This document shows, in pieces, positions 41,966 through 53,244 of a stretch of DNA of 64,000 bases (positions are counted from its first letter, which is position 1; each line of letters opens with the position of its first letter). The notes under the pieces are model-generated. The model did no database searches. It saw only the letters and a list, made by a program, of their open reading frames with translations, and had not been told where the DNA came from. The stretch is from positions 5,895,208 to 5,959,207 of the forward strand of contig NC_037259.1 of assembly GCF_000002425.4 (NCBI RefSeq), given 5' to 3'. Source of the DNA: Physcomitrium patens. Its lineage: Eukaryota; Streptophyta; Bryopsida; Funariales; Funariaceae. A program made the translations under genes and the position numbers.

Positions 41966-43112
41966 TGTCGTGTTGTAACACGAGTATACAGTGAAAATAA
42001 AAAGAAAGGGGGATTTTATTAATATTCAGTTATCTCGAATATTGGGAGCATCGACCAACTCCAGTACAAATACTGAGTGGTCAGGTTCAGTGACTCCGTT
42101 ACAGTCAGCCGGGGCATACTAGAATGCCCCGTTCGATTCGAATAACGGGAGTCAGTAGGAAGAGAAGGACCAATTCACACGACGGGTTCGAGGAGCCAAT
42201 TGGATCCAATTTCGATAATCCAATCCGGGTCCTCTTACCCAATATGAGACCTGTATTGGTGGGGCAACCCAATGCAGTCTAGTTACGGGAAAATCCAGGT
42301 TATTACGGGCATCTTTCCCAATATAGGACCTGAATTGGTCGGGCGACTCAATGTGGTCCCGATTACGGGGTTCGATTCTGTTTCAGGCTGTCCTGTTCTC
42401 TGTGCCGTCTCAGGGAACGTTGTTTTCGGTAAATGGATTTCTTAAAGGTAAAAACGGAGGAGAAAGCTTGAGGTGGGAGCCAATTCCGGATCTAAGACGG
42501 AAGATTGAAGAAATTCAGAGGATAAGGTTAGGGTGGATGGGAGGTTTTTTGAGATCAAGGGAATTAGAGAGAGGAGCTTCATGCTTCGGGTCGGGGAAGG
42601 AAAGACATAGGATTTGGATTTTTCTTCTTCGTAGAGTTTTGGGGAAGACTGAGGCTATCGCTGCTGAAGTCAGTGTTGTACTGGTGAATCGGGATTTTTA
42701 AATGAAGTGGGTTTGAATACTCTTGACTGTTTTGTGAAATCGAGTTACGTCTGTGATTGAAGGATTAAAAGGGTGTCTATAGGATTGAGTATGCGGAGTG
42801 AATGAAATTTATTGGGTTAATCTAACAAGACAGTCAGTGGATACAAGATCGTAAGTACAAAGGAGTATTGAAGGTTAACAGTTTGGGTTGTACGGGGTTC
42901 TCTGTAACGTCTAGAGACCTACCGGCTGGGGCAAAAAGGACTCTGACAAGCAGTCGAAGAGCACCCGTATAGATTTACGGTACATTGTTGCAGTCGTTTA
43001 TATTCCAGCAGTCAAAAACTGATAGACTGCTTGACTATCGGCGAATCTCCATACTACCTTCTACAGCCAGACGCCCGGCGCGTTCTCGAGCAGGAAAGCA
43101 CGTAATACGACA
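41966..43112 (+). repeat. 5' LTR of D (1147 bp)
   Basis: It runs TGTCGTGTTGTAACACGAG to GTAATACGACA. No HSE array is seen. The 116-codon ORF inside it (42351-42701) is repeated in the other LTR and in neither case looks coding. Confidence 0.96.
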
Positions 43113-43116
43113 TAAG

Positions 43117-43133
43117 TGGTGAACCCGACGTGA
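43117..43133 (+). other. Primer binding site of D
   Basis: TGGTGAACCCGACGTGA lies 4 nt after the LTR. The TGG start fits a tRNA 3' CCA end, but I cannot name the tRNA. No matching 11-mer is seen in the D LTR, so self-priming does not apply here. Confidence 0.6.
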
Positions 43134-43184
43134 AAGCTTGAGGTAGAAGGTATTGGATTTTGGTTGATTTTATCTTTATTTTTT

Positions 43185-45557
43185 ATGGAAAACGAAAATA
43201 AAAATTTTGAAGGATTTTTGGGAGAAATTTCTGGTGGGGAGTCTTCTAAAGGACAAGGTATGCACATGGATCCATCTATTGCTAGTTTGTTTCAAGCCTT
43301 CTCATTGTCAATGCAGCAACAGCAAAGCAATGATCGAAAGGAAGCTTTGGCAACCAAAGCATTACAAGCAGTGGTCAATAAAATTGATCAATTTGATGGG
43401 AGGAATATTTCAAGGTATTTAAGATGTTATGTTCGTGAAATGGAATTAAATCGGGTTTCTGAGAAGAAAATGGTTGCACTATTTGGACTTGCCACGATAC
43501 CGGAGATAAGGGACCACATTACATCGATTACGGATCATTGTGGGAATTCATGGGAGGATTTTTCACATGCATTGAAAGACGAATATTTCTTAGAAGATGC
43601 TGATCGCGTTACTAAGAAGCTATTTCTGGGATGGATTGAACGGCCCAATAAGAATTTGCAAGCAACAGAGCTACTAAGGGAATTTGAGAGGCAGTACTCT
43701 CAATTATCGAAGGTAGAAAAATTGACATTGGAGCCGAACAAAGTTGATTTATTTCTTCAAGCTGCTGATGGAGAATTGCAAGAGAAATTAGAACCCCTTC
43801 TTGAAGACAAAGAAGAAGATGAAGGATTGACAACGAAGTGGAAGAACGTTGAAGATGCGGTGGGGTTGCTTACAAAAAAAGAAAGGAGGAAGGATAGGAG
43901 TAATATTCCGAAACAAGTACAAGCATCCAAAGCTCCAGTACGTACTACACCACCGACAATGCCTACAGTTCAACCTTCGACATCCTTGTCAAAGAAAACA
44001 GATATGGGTATGGAAGAAATTATACGAGGAATGCGAGATCTTCAAATCAAATTGGCAAGACTTGAAGAGAATACTTCTATAAACAATTCGAAGAATGTTT
44101 CAAAACGAGGATATGTACAAAGATGCATTTGGTGTGATGATGCTTCACACACTAGAAAAGATTGCAATGAATTTAATAATATGATACGGCAGGGAATTAT
44201 TTGCTGGAAAGATGGGAAGATAGCATTGAAAGATAGGGAGGATCTTCTTCAAACCAATTTTGGCAAGGGAGGAATGAGAGCATTGGTTCAAGATTACTTA
44301 AAAGGGCATGAAACAGTAGCACGAGAAAGTGCAAGTTATGGTGCTAGAGTAGATGATGAAATTGGTGGAAGTACGGAAACTAGTGAGTTTTGGGCTTCTG
44401 CCGTTTCTACAATGCAAGAAGGGAAATTACCTCGAGAAGCGTTATTGAGAACTGCAGCTACAATACGAGGAAGAACAGGTTGGGAGGATCCCGTTGAGTC
44501 TCTTTCAGTTCATGCATATATTGCTAAGAGCCAACATGAAGCTTTGATGGAAGAAAAAAGACGAGGAAATTTTGATGATACTAGAGAAGGAAATTCTTTT
44601 AAGAGGCAAATTCGAGGAGACAAGGCTCGGGAGGCAGCTTCACAAGAATTGCCTGTAAAGGATACCTCAACATCATTGGGAGAAAAAATAACGGAGACAA
44701 AAGATAAGGGCAAATCAATTGCTTATAAGCTACTTTCTGACATTGAAGCGGCAACAAATTTGAAAGGGGTGTTGGAAGAACGTATATTAAACGCTAAGGT
44801 GGAATTCACATTGAAAGAAGTCTTGGAAATTGCAAAGAAGGAGTTTCATGATGTTATCATTGACAGCATTAAGCGAAAGAGGCAATTAATGAGCGAAACT
44901 AGAATGAGTCATGCTATTGACGCAAGAATATGTAGAGATGAAGAAGAGGTTGATATTGGTTACAAGCAACCAATAAATGAAAAGAATGGGTATAATCAGC
45001 GAGTACGTTTCGAAGATTCTAATGACAAGGAAATGGAAACTTTGAGCCATTATACTCGAAAGCATTGGGCAAGGGCAACTACTGAGGTATTGGTGAAGGT
45101 AGGAGATATAGAAGAACCAATAGTTGCTTTGGTGGACCATGGTTCTGAAATAAATCTCATGTCTAAAGATCTTTATAAGAAGCTAAAATGGCCAATTGAT
45201 ATGGAACATGGATGGGCAATACGAGCAGCTAATAACACACGAGGCGAATTATATGGAGCTTGTCCAGATGTCAAAATTTGGATTGGGGATGTTGCTACGG
45301 AGCAACATTTCTTCGTTCAAGATACAACGTCTTATCCGTTGATTTTAGGACAACCTTATATCACGGCAACACGGATGGAAACAAAGGTACTTGACGATGG
45401 TTCTGCTTATGCAAGGGTACGGAGCGAAGATGGGAGGAAAGCTGTACAATTTCTAACAGTACCTCCTAACCATGAACGGAATCGAGATAGGTTGAGGGAG
45501 AAACCATTGCCAAAGATTGTTGAAGGATTTAAGGATTTTGGGGAGGTACCACTGTAA
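43185..45557 (+). CDS. gag-protease of D
   Basis: A 790-residue open frame starts at the ATG at 43185 (MENENKNFEGFLGE). The N-terminal half is gag-like, mostly helical, with a capsid-like stretch (YLRCYVREMELNRVSEKK, WEDFSHALKDEYF). A single CCHC knuckle (CIWCDDASHTRKDC) lies near residue 318. The C-terminal part is an aspartic protease with LVDHGSEINLMS, where the usual DSG/DTG is DHG, followed by LILGQPYITATRMETKVL. The frame ends at a TAA (45555), where the pol frame begins one base off. It is the longest intact ORF in the window. Confidence 0.88.
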   Translation: MENENKNFEGFLGEISGGESSKGQGMHMDPSIASLFQAFSLSMQQQQSNDRKEALATKALQAVVNKIDQFDGRNISRYLRCYVREMELNRVSEKKMVALFGLATIPEIRDHITSITDHCGNSWEDFSHALKDEYFLEDADRVTKKLFLGWIERPNKNLQATELLREFERQYSQLSKVEKLTLEPNKVDLFLQAADGELQEKLEPLLEDKEEDEGLTTKWKNVEDAVGLLTKKERRKDRSNIPKQVQASKAPVRTTPPTMPTVQPSTSLSKKTDMGMEEIIRGMRDLQIKLARLEENTSINNSKNVSKRGYVQRCIWCDDASHTRKDCNEFNNMIRQGIICWKDGKIALKDREDLLQTNFGKGGMRALVQDYLKGHETVARESASYGARVDDEIGGSTETSEFWASAVSTMQEGKLPREALLRTAATIRGRTGWEDPVESLSVHAYIAKSQHEALMEEKRRGNFDDTREGNSFKRQIRGDKAREAASQELPVKDTSTSLGEKITETKDKGKSIAYKLLSDIEAATNLKGVLEERILNAKVEFTLKEVLEIAKKEFHDVIIDSIKRKRQLMSETRMSHAIDARICRDEEEVDIGYKQPINEKNGYNQRVRFEDSNDKEMETLSHYTRKHWARATTEVLVKVGDIEEPIVALVDHGSEINLMSKDLYKKLKWPIDMEHGWAIRAANNTRGELYGACPDVKIWIGDVATEQHFFVQDTTSYPLILGQPYITATRMETKVLDDGSAYARVRSEDGRKAVQFLTVPPNHERNRDRLREKPLPKIVEGFKDFGEVPL

Positions 45558-47047
45558 AGCGAGATTATGGAGGTACAAAAGAGGAGGTACTCTCGCGAGA
45601 TGAAGGTGCCTTTGATGCGAGTTTTATTGGTATATTGGAGAATGGAAATATTATGTATAAGAAAGTTGAAGATTTTAAAAGAAAAGAAAGAAAAAGATTA
45701 TATGATATTGAAGGACAGTTACGCAAGATAGGTACATTGCAAGATGATGAGAGGATTTTGGGTGTTTATGAAGAAAATGGGCTGGAAGATTCATTGGAAT
45801 TGATTGCATCTATTGGGTTAGGAGATAATGATAAGATTGTTGAGATTCATTCGAGAGAGGTTTATACCATGCTTGAATCTTTTCAAGCACCAGAAGTCAC
45901 AGTAGAGACGAGATATAAAACGGCAGATAAGAAGGTAAAGCCTGTTGCCGGACCATTACCAGAGGATTCTAAAGAACAAATGGGAGAAGCATCAAAAGAA
46001 GCAAGTTTAAGAGATCCAATGAGTATTGGACACCAGTTTACTGAAGAGACTTTTGAAGAATTGAAGATTGGTTCTGATGGTTCTTTATTGCCAGAGGAAA
46101 TTACTTGCTTCGAAAAGATGTTGGCTAAACAAGGTAGATCGTTTGCCTTCGAATCTCATGAAATTGGGTGTGTGGATCCAAATATTATAACACCTATGGT
46201 TATCTTCACTGTACCGCATGTACCTTGGAATCTAAGACCGATTCCAGTACCGAGGGCACATTTACCTAAATTGGTCGAACTATTGAAAGAAAAGATAAAG
46301 ATGAAAATATTAGAACCTTCATTTGCGCCGTATTCTAGCCGATGGTTTACGGTACCTAAGAAGAATGGGTCACTGTGGTTTATTCAAGATATGTAGCCGG
46401 TGAATGTTGTAACTGTCAGGAATGCAGGAATTGGACCTATTGTGGATGAATTTGCTGAGGCGTTTGCTGGAAGGGCGATCTATTCAATGGGTGATTTGTA
46501 TTCAGGTTATGATCAATTTCAACTTGCCGAAGGAAGTAGAGATATGACAACGATGAGGACACCGCTTGGATTGGTTAGAATGTGCACTCTTCCTCAAGGC
46601 GCGACCAACTCAGTTGCGCATATGATGAATGGGATGAATAAGGTATTGAGAGATTTTATCCCGGAAAAGACTGTGCCTTTTCTAGATGATGTTCCTATAA
46701 AAGGGTGCAAAGAAGGAGATAAGGATGAAACTTTAGATACGAGGGGGTGTCGCAGATATGTTGTTGATCATATACAAGATTGTGAAAAGATTTTAACTCG
46801 GCTTGGAGAAGTTCATCTTACATTATCGGGTATGAAGTCCGTATTTGGAGTGCGAGAGGTTGTAATTGTTGGACATTTATGCGGATCTTACGGAAGAAAA
46901 CTAGATCCGACTAAAGTTGATGCAATTAGAAGGATGAAAGAGGATTGTGATTCTTTAACAGAGATTCCGCAGCAAAAAGATGAAAGTGATATGGATAATG
47001 AAGGTGACGAAGACGAACTGGACAAAGACGTAGGGGATATATTCTGA
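45558..47047 (+). pseudogene. RT of D, with pol tail
   Basis: The pol frame is offset from gag-protease at 45555. It passes RDYGG and IGILENGNIMYKKVEDF, then RT proper (VPRAHLPKLVELLKEKI, SSRWFTVPKKNGSLWF). A TAG replaces Gln at 46394. It continues with DLYSGYDQFQLAEGSRD, LPQGATNSVAHMMNGM and the catalytic FLDD (near 46680), to VVIVGHLCGSYGRK and VDAIRRMK. It then jumps to a short acidic tail ending at 47047. RNase H and integrase, about 2-3 kb in related elements, are missing, probably by an internal deletion near 46940. Confidence 0.87.
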
Positions 47048-47089
47048 ATCAAACAGCAATTGGGTAAATTGGTGCATACCGGAGGATGC

Positions 47090-47109
47090 ACAGGTTCAGA
47101 GGGGGTGGA
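47090..47109 (+). other. Polypurine tract of D
   Basis: GGTTCAGAGGGGGTGGA directly precedes the 3' LTR. Confidence 0.75.
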
Positions 47110-48256
47110 TGTCGTGTTGTAACACGAGTATACAGTGAAAATAAAAAGAAAGGGGGATTTTATTAATATTCAGTTATCTCGAATATTGGGAGCATCGACC
47201 AACTCCAGTACAAATACTGAGTGGTCAGGTTCAGTGACTCCGTTACAGTCAGCCGGGGCATACTGGAATGCCCCGTTCGATTCGAATAATGGGAGTCAGT
47301 AGGAAGAGAAGGACCAATTCACACGACGGGTTCGAGGAGCCAATTGGATCCAATTTCGATAATCCAATCCGGGTCCTCTTACCCAATATGAGACCTGTAT
47401 TGGTGGGGCAACCCAATGCAGTCTAGTTACGGGAAAATCCAGGTTATTACGGGCATCTTTCCCAATATAGGACCTGAATTGGTCGGGCGACTCAATGTGG
47501 TCCCGATTACGGGGTTCGATTCTGTTTCAGGCTGTCCTGTTCTCTGTGCCGTCTCAGGGAACGTTGTTTTCGGTAAATGGATTTCTTAAAGGTAAAAACG
47601 GAGGAGAAAGCTTGAGGTGGGAGCCAATTCCGGATCTAAGATGGAAGATTGAAGAAATTCAGAGGATAAGGTTAGGGTGGATGGGAGGTTTTTTGAGATC
47701 AAGGGAATTAGAGAGAGGAGCTTCATGCTTCGGGTCGGAGAAGGAAAGACATAGGATTTGGATTTTTCTTCTTCGTAGAGTTTTGGGGAAGACTGAGGCT
47801 ATCGCTGCTGAAGTCAGTGTTGTACTGGTGAATCGGGATTTTTAAATGAAGTGGGTTTGAATACTCTTGACTGTTTTGTGAAATCGAGTTACGTCTGTGA
47901 TTGAAGGATTAAAAGGGTGTCTATAGGATTGAGTATGCGGAGTGAATGAAATTTATTGGGTTAATCTAACAAGACAGTCAGTGGATACAAGATCGTAAGT
48001 ACAAAGGAGTATTGAAGGTTAACAGTTTGGGTTGTACGGGGTTCTCTGTAACGTCTAGAGACCTACCGGCTGGGGCAAAAAGGACTCTGACAAGCAGTCG
48101 AAGAGCACCCGTATAGATTTACGGTACATTGTTGCAGTCGTTTATATTCCAGCAGTCAAAAACTGATAGACTGCTTGACTATCGGCGAATCTCCATACTA
48201 CCTTCTACAGCCAGACGCCCGGCGCGTTCTCGAGCAGGAAAGCACGTAATACGACA
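47110..48256 (+). repeat. 3' LTR of D (1147 bp)
   Basis: It has the same length as the 5' LTR. Differences were seen at positions matching 42121, 42145, about 42498 and about 42595, all transitions. Confidence 0.96.
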
Positions 48257-48553
48257 CCGGAGTCAATGAAAATCCATCCAGTATTCCACGTGTCTCTTCT
48301 TGAACCATACAAGACAGTGGACATACCAAGAAGATGACAAGCTCCACCTCCTCCTATAGAAGTAGATAGTAATGAAGAGTTTGAAGTAGAAGAAGTCTTA
48401 GATTCAAGGCGACGCCAAAATAAATTAGAATATCTTGTCCATTGGCGCAGATATGGTATTAGTGAATGCACATGGGAGCCAATAAAGAATCTTACAAATG
48501 CAGTAAAGGCGGTGGAGGCTTTTCATCGACCACATCCATCAAAATCAAGATGA
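48257..48553 (+). pseudogene. Chromodomain part of B
   Basis: It resumes the B module after D with ESMKIHPVFHVSLLEPYKTVD, a TGA replacing Arg near 48336, then the chromodomain (EEFEVEEVLDSRR, LEYLVHWRRYG, ECTWEP), ending at the TGA at 48551. Aromatic cage positions are mostly kept. Confidence 0.85.
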
Positions 48554-48647
48554 AAATCTTCTTTATAAAAGAAACAACATCTAAGCAAGATAACATTCTA
48601 CTTTCAATTCTTGTTCGTAACTTCGTTGTAGTAGTGACGCTCAGGAG

Positions 48648-49069
48648 ATGGAGAACCAACAACCAATGGATTCGACTCAAGAGCCTTCATTTGGTGATCT
48701 GCCAGACGAGATATTACGATTGTCACAATCTTCAAGATGATGCAATTGAGATGAAGATCTTCAAGAATGACATATTCTTCCTCGAATAGATGGCGAGATA
48801 CAACGCGTTTGGTATCACAATTTGGGAAGGAACTCCCGATGTTTGGTGATTTTACTAGAGGTAGGAACAACTCCTGATGGTGTTCCAAATATTCTATTTG
48901 AAGAAAGTTACGAAGGCCTCAACAATGATCAAATAACTGGGTAGTCTTCCCGCTTCATATGGGACACTACTGATGGTTGAGAGGCCCTATCAATCATCTT
49001 CGAAGAGAACAAAGATCAGAGTATGTGGCGAATACAATTTGTCGCATCATAGATTTTCTCAACATATGA
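48648..49069 (+). pseudogene. Accessory 3' ORF of B
   Basis: From the ATG at 48648 it reads MENQQPMDSTQEPSFGDLPD, then a TGA after SSR (shared with E and G), then IDGEIQRVWYHNL, LVILLEVGTTPDG and ILFEESYEGLNNDQITG. A stop and a frameshift near 48945-48960 break it before the HYRWLRGPINHL stretch, which is readable in another frame. It ends with FLNI-type text at 49069. Homologous to E and G at the same place. Confidence 0.72.
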
Positions 49070-49097
49070 TGATCACTCCTCGTCAAACTCGTTCCTA

Positions 49098-49670
49098 GAA
49101 GGGGGGTAATGTCACGGACATAATCATATAAGCTAATAATTACATATACAAATAGATAGAAGAAAATAAAATTAGGTAAAAGTAAGTCAATTCTATAGTA
49201 TTTAATATGGAAGCTTCTTAGAAGCTTCTTAGATGTTGCTTTGACTTCATAGGTGTCTTTAATTGACTTTTTGGATTAGAAACGTGGTCAACAAGTTGGC
49301 CATGTGCCACACATATTGTTAACTTGAAGATCAAGCTAACTATGTGGCCCACACGTAGAAAAACTTGCCTTGTAAGTCAAGGCATGTGTCCTACAAAGTC
49401 AACACATATTGGAGGTCCTATAGAACATCGCCACGTAGCCCCTAGTTAGATAGTATATATAGAGACAAGAGTGAAGGCTTCTTCACTCTTGTCAACTCCT
49501 TTCTTGCTTCTAGTCTAGTTTCAAGGGTCTCTAGTTTTCTTGTCTTTTGGCAATAGCCATTCCAGTTTCTCTTTCAAAATATATACTTGTTTATATATAT
49601 TTTGTTACCTCTCTTTGAGTGAAGGCTAACTTGTCTGAATTATTTTTTCATCAAGTTCTTGTCCTTGACA
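49098..49670 (+). repeat. PPT and 3' LTR of B
   Basis: PPT AGAAGGGGGGTAA lies at 49097-49109, and the LTR runs from TGTCACGGACATAATC (49110) to TCCTTGACA (49670). It differs from the 5' LTR at about 16 of 561 positions. The 28 bp after it (49671-49698) hold only flanking text. Confidence 0.93.
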
Positions 49671-49698
49671 CATAATAGCTAAATCACAACATGATAAT

Positions 49699-50118
49699 GT
49701 TAGAGACCATATACAAGATAAGGATTGAAGATCAAGGAATAGAATTAATTCGACATTAAAACAAAAACTAATTACAAGACAATAAGATCCTAGCTAGACT
49801 ACAAGAAGTAAATTATCGAGATTTAAGATCCCCTCAACCTCGACTCCTACATATATTAGGTTGTAGGAAGCTTTTTGAGAAGTTTTTATAAGACTTGAGA
49901 ACAAAGCAAGCCTAAGATCCTTCTTCAGCAACTTCCTAAATCATCTAAAGCCTCCTATAATCTTCTAGGATCTCCTATGACTTTCTAGAACTTTCTTAGA
50001 ATCTACTAGAACCTTCCAAAACCTTCTGGAACCTCGTGCAACCTTCAAGAGCCTTCTTAAAACCTATTGATATCTTTTAGAACCTTCTCAAATCTTCTTC
50101 ATTTGTATGTCTATGACA
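49699..50118 (-). repeat. 3' LTR of H
   Basis: Minus-strand start TGTCATAGACATAC, end GGTCTCTAACA. It is the same type as the F2 LTR and has degraded GAA/TTC motifs. Confidence 0.85.
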
Positions 50119-50169
50119 TCACCTCTTCTTCTCACTTCGAAGTTTCTATGAAGCAATGTTACAGAAAGT

Positions 50170-50523
50170 TAGTATATGTAGAAGAAATTGAAGATCTATC
50201 GCATTGTATCTACTATATATTCTAGTTGTCTTTCACAAGGTAAATAATTCATAGGCCCTTGTAGCCATTGATAGTGTCCCAAGCCTTCTACTTATTACCA
50301 AGCATAAACTTTGGTATCTTCATTATAGAATTGACTTAAAAATATTCCTTTTGGATGTCCCTCATAAGTAGGTTCTACCTCAAACACAATTACCAGTGAC
50401 TTATTACTAGGTATCCTTTAATGTCTTCATGGTTCAGGCGGTTCTTCATCTCAAGATCATCTCTGCAAGCTATTTGGTTGAGATGGTATGACTGGCAAGG
50501 CATCTATCTCTTGACTATCTATA
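50170..50523 (-). pseudogene. Accessory 3' ORF of H
   Basis: Homologous to the A/C ORF: RIPSNKSLVIVFEVEPTYEG, QFYNEDTKVYAW, GLGHYQWLQGPMNYLP, LEYIVDTMR. The start codon is now ATA, and there are several stops. Of the decayed copies it keeps the core best. Confidence 0.75.
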
Positions 50524-50707
50524 TCATATAAAGTAAAAAAAACCAATAGAATATAAATAAGCTATGGTTGTGAACTCAAATTACTAATTTATACTATTCT
50601 AAACATTTGACAATAACTACTTTTTCAGAGGTTGCCTCTTCTCTTTCTTCATAAGACCAAGAACTAAGAATCTTCATAGTGAAGCCATCTTATCAAACTA
50701 TTGCTTT

Positions 50708-51471
50708 TCATTTTGTCGCTTTTGGTCTAGATGAATGTCATTGATGGAACCTTCGAATCTTTATTTAGGCATTTATAAGGTTATCAACTAATTCCCATGT
50801 ATAATCATTGATATCATATACATATCAATGGATCAGATATTCAAGCCTTCCATATCTTATCCTTGAATCTAATACCTCTTCTACCTGAAATTCAATATGA
50901 TCATTGATTTCAACCATAGGAGGTGGTGATTGTCTTTGACCTCGTATATTTGATTCTTTATACCTTTTTAAAAGTGAAACATGAAAGATTGGATGAATCT
51001 TCATGGATGAAGGTAACTCCAAGTAATAAGTTACGTTATTGATTTGTTTTTGAATCACAAATGGTTCTAGCCTTTACTAGTCCAAGTTATTACATAACCT
51101 GTTAGTTTTTATATTGTGCCAAAGAAGCCATAATTTGTCACCAACTTGGAATGGAAGATATTTTTTCCTTAATTCATCTACCAATAGCTTATAATATTTT
51201 TGAGCCCTTTCTAGATGAATCTTCGTGGTTGCTTGAAGTTCAGTCATCTTTGTACCAAACTCTTCTATTGTTGGATTTGTCAACTTTGAAGGCTCTATCA
51301 TATCCAATTTGGATGATGATCGTAGTTTGAGTAGAATGGCATTTATTGCATAAGTACATGGATTGTGTTATTATATGCAAACTCCACCAATAATAAGTAA
51401 GAAGTTCAATCATCTTTTTGATAGTTGATGGTATACCTCAAATATTGCTCAAGAATTTGGTTGACCTGCTC
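50708..51471 (-). pseudogene. Integrase C-terminal part and chromodomain of H
   Basis: It reads from ATTKIHLERAQKYYKLLVDE, through the module (IQKQINNVTYYLELPSSMKI, HPIFHVSLLKRYKES) to a chromodomain (IEFQVEEVLDSRIRYGRLEY) ending at a TGA read at 50708. Repeat X2 interrupts the integrase at 51472, near the HPQTDGQTE motif. Confidence 0.82.
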
Positions 51472-53244
51472 TGTTATCGTAACACATAAAGTCTTGCTTG
51501 AAAATACTTCGAGTACTTAGTTGTGGAAGGTAGAATAGAAATTGCAATAACAAAATCCTAATTCTAATAGAATACTAACTAAAATCTAATTAGACCATAA
51601 CAATGCTAAGCAAGCTTTAATCAAATTCAAAGAAACCTCAAAGGAATTACAAAGAAACAATAAAAAAGAAAACTTAAAGAAATATTAGAATGATCACAAA
51701 TATATTTCAAATACATCTCAATTCAATCTTAATTTAATCCAAGTTAAAATCCTATTCGATTTCATTCAAACTTTAGGCCAAAAATTAAGTAAATCTTAAA
51801 TTCTAAATAAATCCTAATAAAATCTTAAATTCTAAATCAAATCCTAACCAAACTCTAAATCAAATCCTAAATCCCAAATCAAATCTTAATCAAACCTTAA
51901 ATCCTAAATAAAATCCTAAATCCTAAATCGAATTCTAACCAAACTCTAATCCTAAATCAAATCCTAACCAAATCCTAACCATATCATAACCCTAAATCAA
52001 ATCTTAATCAAATCTTAAATCCTAAATCAAATCCTAATCAAACTTTAAATCCTAAATTAAATCCTAAATTAAAAATCAAATCCTAAATCAAATTCCAAAC
52101 CAAACCCTAAATCAAATCCTAAATCAAATTCCAAACCAAATCCTAAATCAAATCCTAATCAAATCTTAATCCTAAATCAAATTCTAACCAAATCCTAAAT
52201 CCTAATAATTTCTATAACAGATTTAAACCTCAATAAGTAATGAATGAACCATTGATCTTAACTCAAATTTTGCACACTTCTTAAAAATTGAGTTAAAAAC
52301 AAACACAAAAAATTTGAAAAGGATCGAAATTACCAAATAGACAATAACCTCAAAAATGTGCTTGGATATTAGTTGATCTCCTTCTTCAACCTTGATACCA
52401 ATCTCCAAGAGCCAATATCTCTTCTTTTCACTATTTGATTGATTTCAAAATTCTCATACATATAGGAAAACAAGTCTAATATCCTCTCACATAAATTTCA
52501 CTGCAATCCAATTAGTTGATTGCAAGAAATCTTAAAAATCCTCACTAGATCTAAAATTCTACTTTTTGACTCCTTGACCTACTTAAACTTCAATAATCCT
52601 CAATTCAACCGTTAGATTGAGCTAAGATTTACAACACATATTAAGCACAACTATTACCATCAACCTAAAAAATTTCATTTATAGATCTTTTATAAAACTC
52701 TTGAAATCACTTGAAATGTCAATCCTATTTTATTTCACAAAATCCAAGTCATCCAAAAATAATCTTGACTTTGTAAAGCTCTTACAAAGTCATAACAACT
52801 TCAAATCATCCAAAACTAATGATTATAGAAACCTTATCTAGTTTGCTATTTAATCCCATTTTTTGATCTATAGAAGAACCTCAGAGTCATCATCGATACT
52901 CAGTTTTGTGCCTAAGGGTCTGATTTCGACCCAATTTACTAACCGGCCCTCATTGGGTATCAATATCTAATTATTTTGGATAATTTTTACTTGAATTTAC
53001 TTTCAACTTCCTCTTAAAGATACTTATATCATTTAATTTTCTAATATATCTTATTTTGCCTTATTTATGGTCCTATAAAGTAAATAGAAGTCACTTTTAT
53101 AAAAAGCCAATACTACTACTAAAAGTTTTACTACCCTCCTATCTTTTATCTTTGTTTTTCTATTTTATCTTTTAACTTGGCTCTTCTATAATAAGATCCA
53201 TATTATCATCTTTCACAATATAGTCATGTTATAATATAATACCA
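51472..53244 (+). repeat. Repeat X2 (about 1.77 kb) inserted in H
   Basis: It starts TGTTATCGTAACACATAAAG and carries a long degenerate AAATCCTAAATC/AACC array (about 51780-52205). Text shared with X1 and X3 follows (CCTCAAAAATGTGCTTGG, CTGATTTCGACCC). It ends near GTTATAATATAATACCA, after which the integrase text resumes. No coding sequence. Solo LTR or non-autonomous element; the duplication is not clear. Confidence 0.7.

Larger units (their letters stand above)
41966..48256 (+). mobile_element. Element D, young Ty3-type LTR element without RNase H or integrase
   Basis: Two 1147-bp LTRs (41966-43112, 47110-48256) differ at about four sites. The flanks CCGC/CCGG give a 4-bp duplication with one mismatch. 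D inserted in the integrase C-terminal module of B, between Pro and Glu codons. Internally there are a PBS, gag-protease, a broken RT, and a PPT. RNase H, integrase and a chromodomain are absent, so it should be non-autonomous. Much older D-type LTRs lie at 2733-5029. Confidence 0.95.
30821..49670 (+). mobile_element. Chromovirus B, split by elements C and D
   Basis: Two 561-bp LTRs (30821-31381, 49110-49670) with about 3% divergence bound it. The target-site duplication is CATAG/CATAA with one change. With C (6146 bp plus a 5-bp duplication) and D (6291 bp) removed, B is about 6.4 kb, the same as E. Gag, protease, RT, RNase H, integrase, chromodomain and the accessory ORF are all present but broken by stops. 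It is close to G and a nearer relative of E than of C. Confidence 0.95.

Noticed and set aside
42351..42701. 116-codon ORF inside the D LTR, repeated at 47495-47845
   Set aside because: It is an LTR sequence present twice because LTRs are duplicated. No domain is seen and the start is not supported by context.
43117..43133. Self-priming in element D
   Set aside because: The reverse complement of its PBS is not found in the D LTR; only a partial resemblance near 42177 (CACACGACGGGTTC). A tRNA primer is more likely.
51780..52205. AAATCCTAA array as an internal telomere
   Set aside because: The unit is irregular and lacks the exact CCCTAAA heptamer; it recurs inside three copies of repeat X, so it belongs to that repeat.
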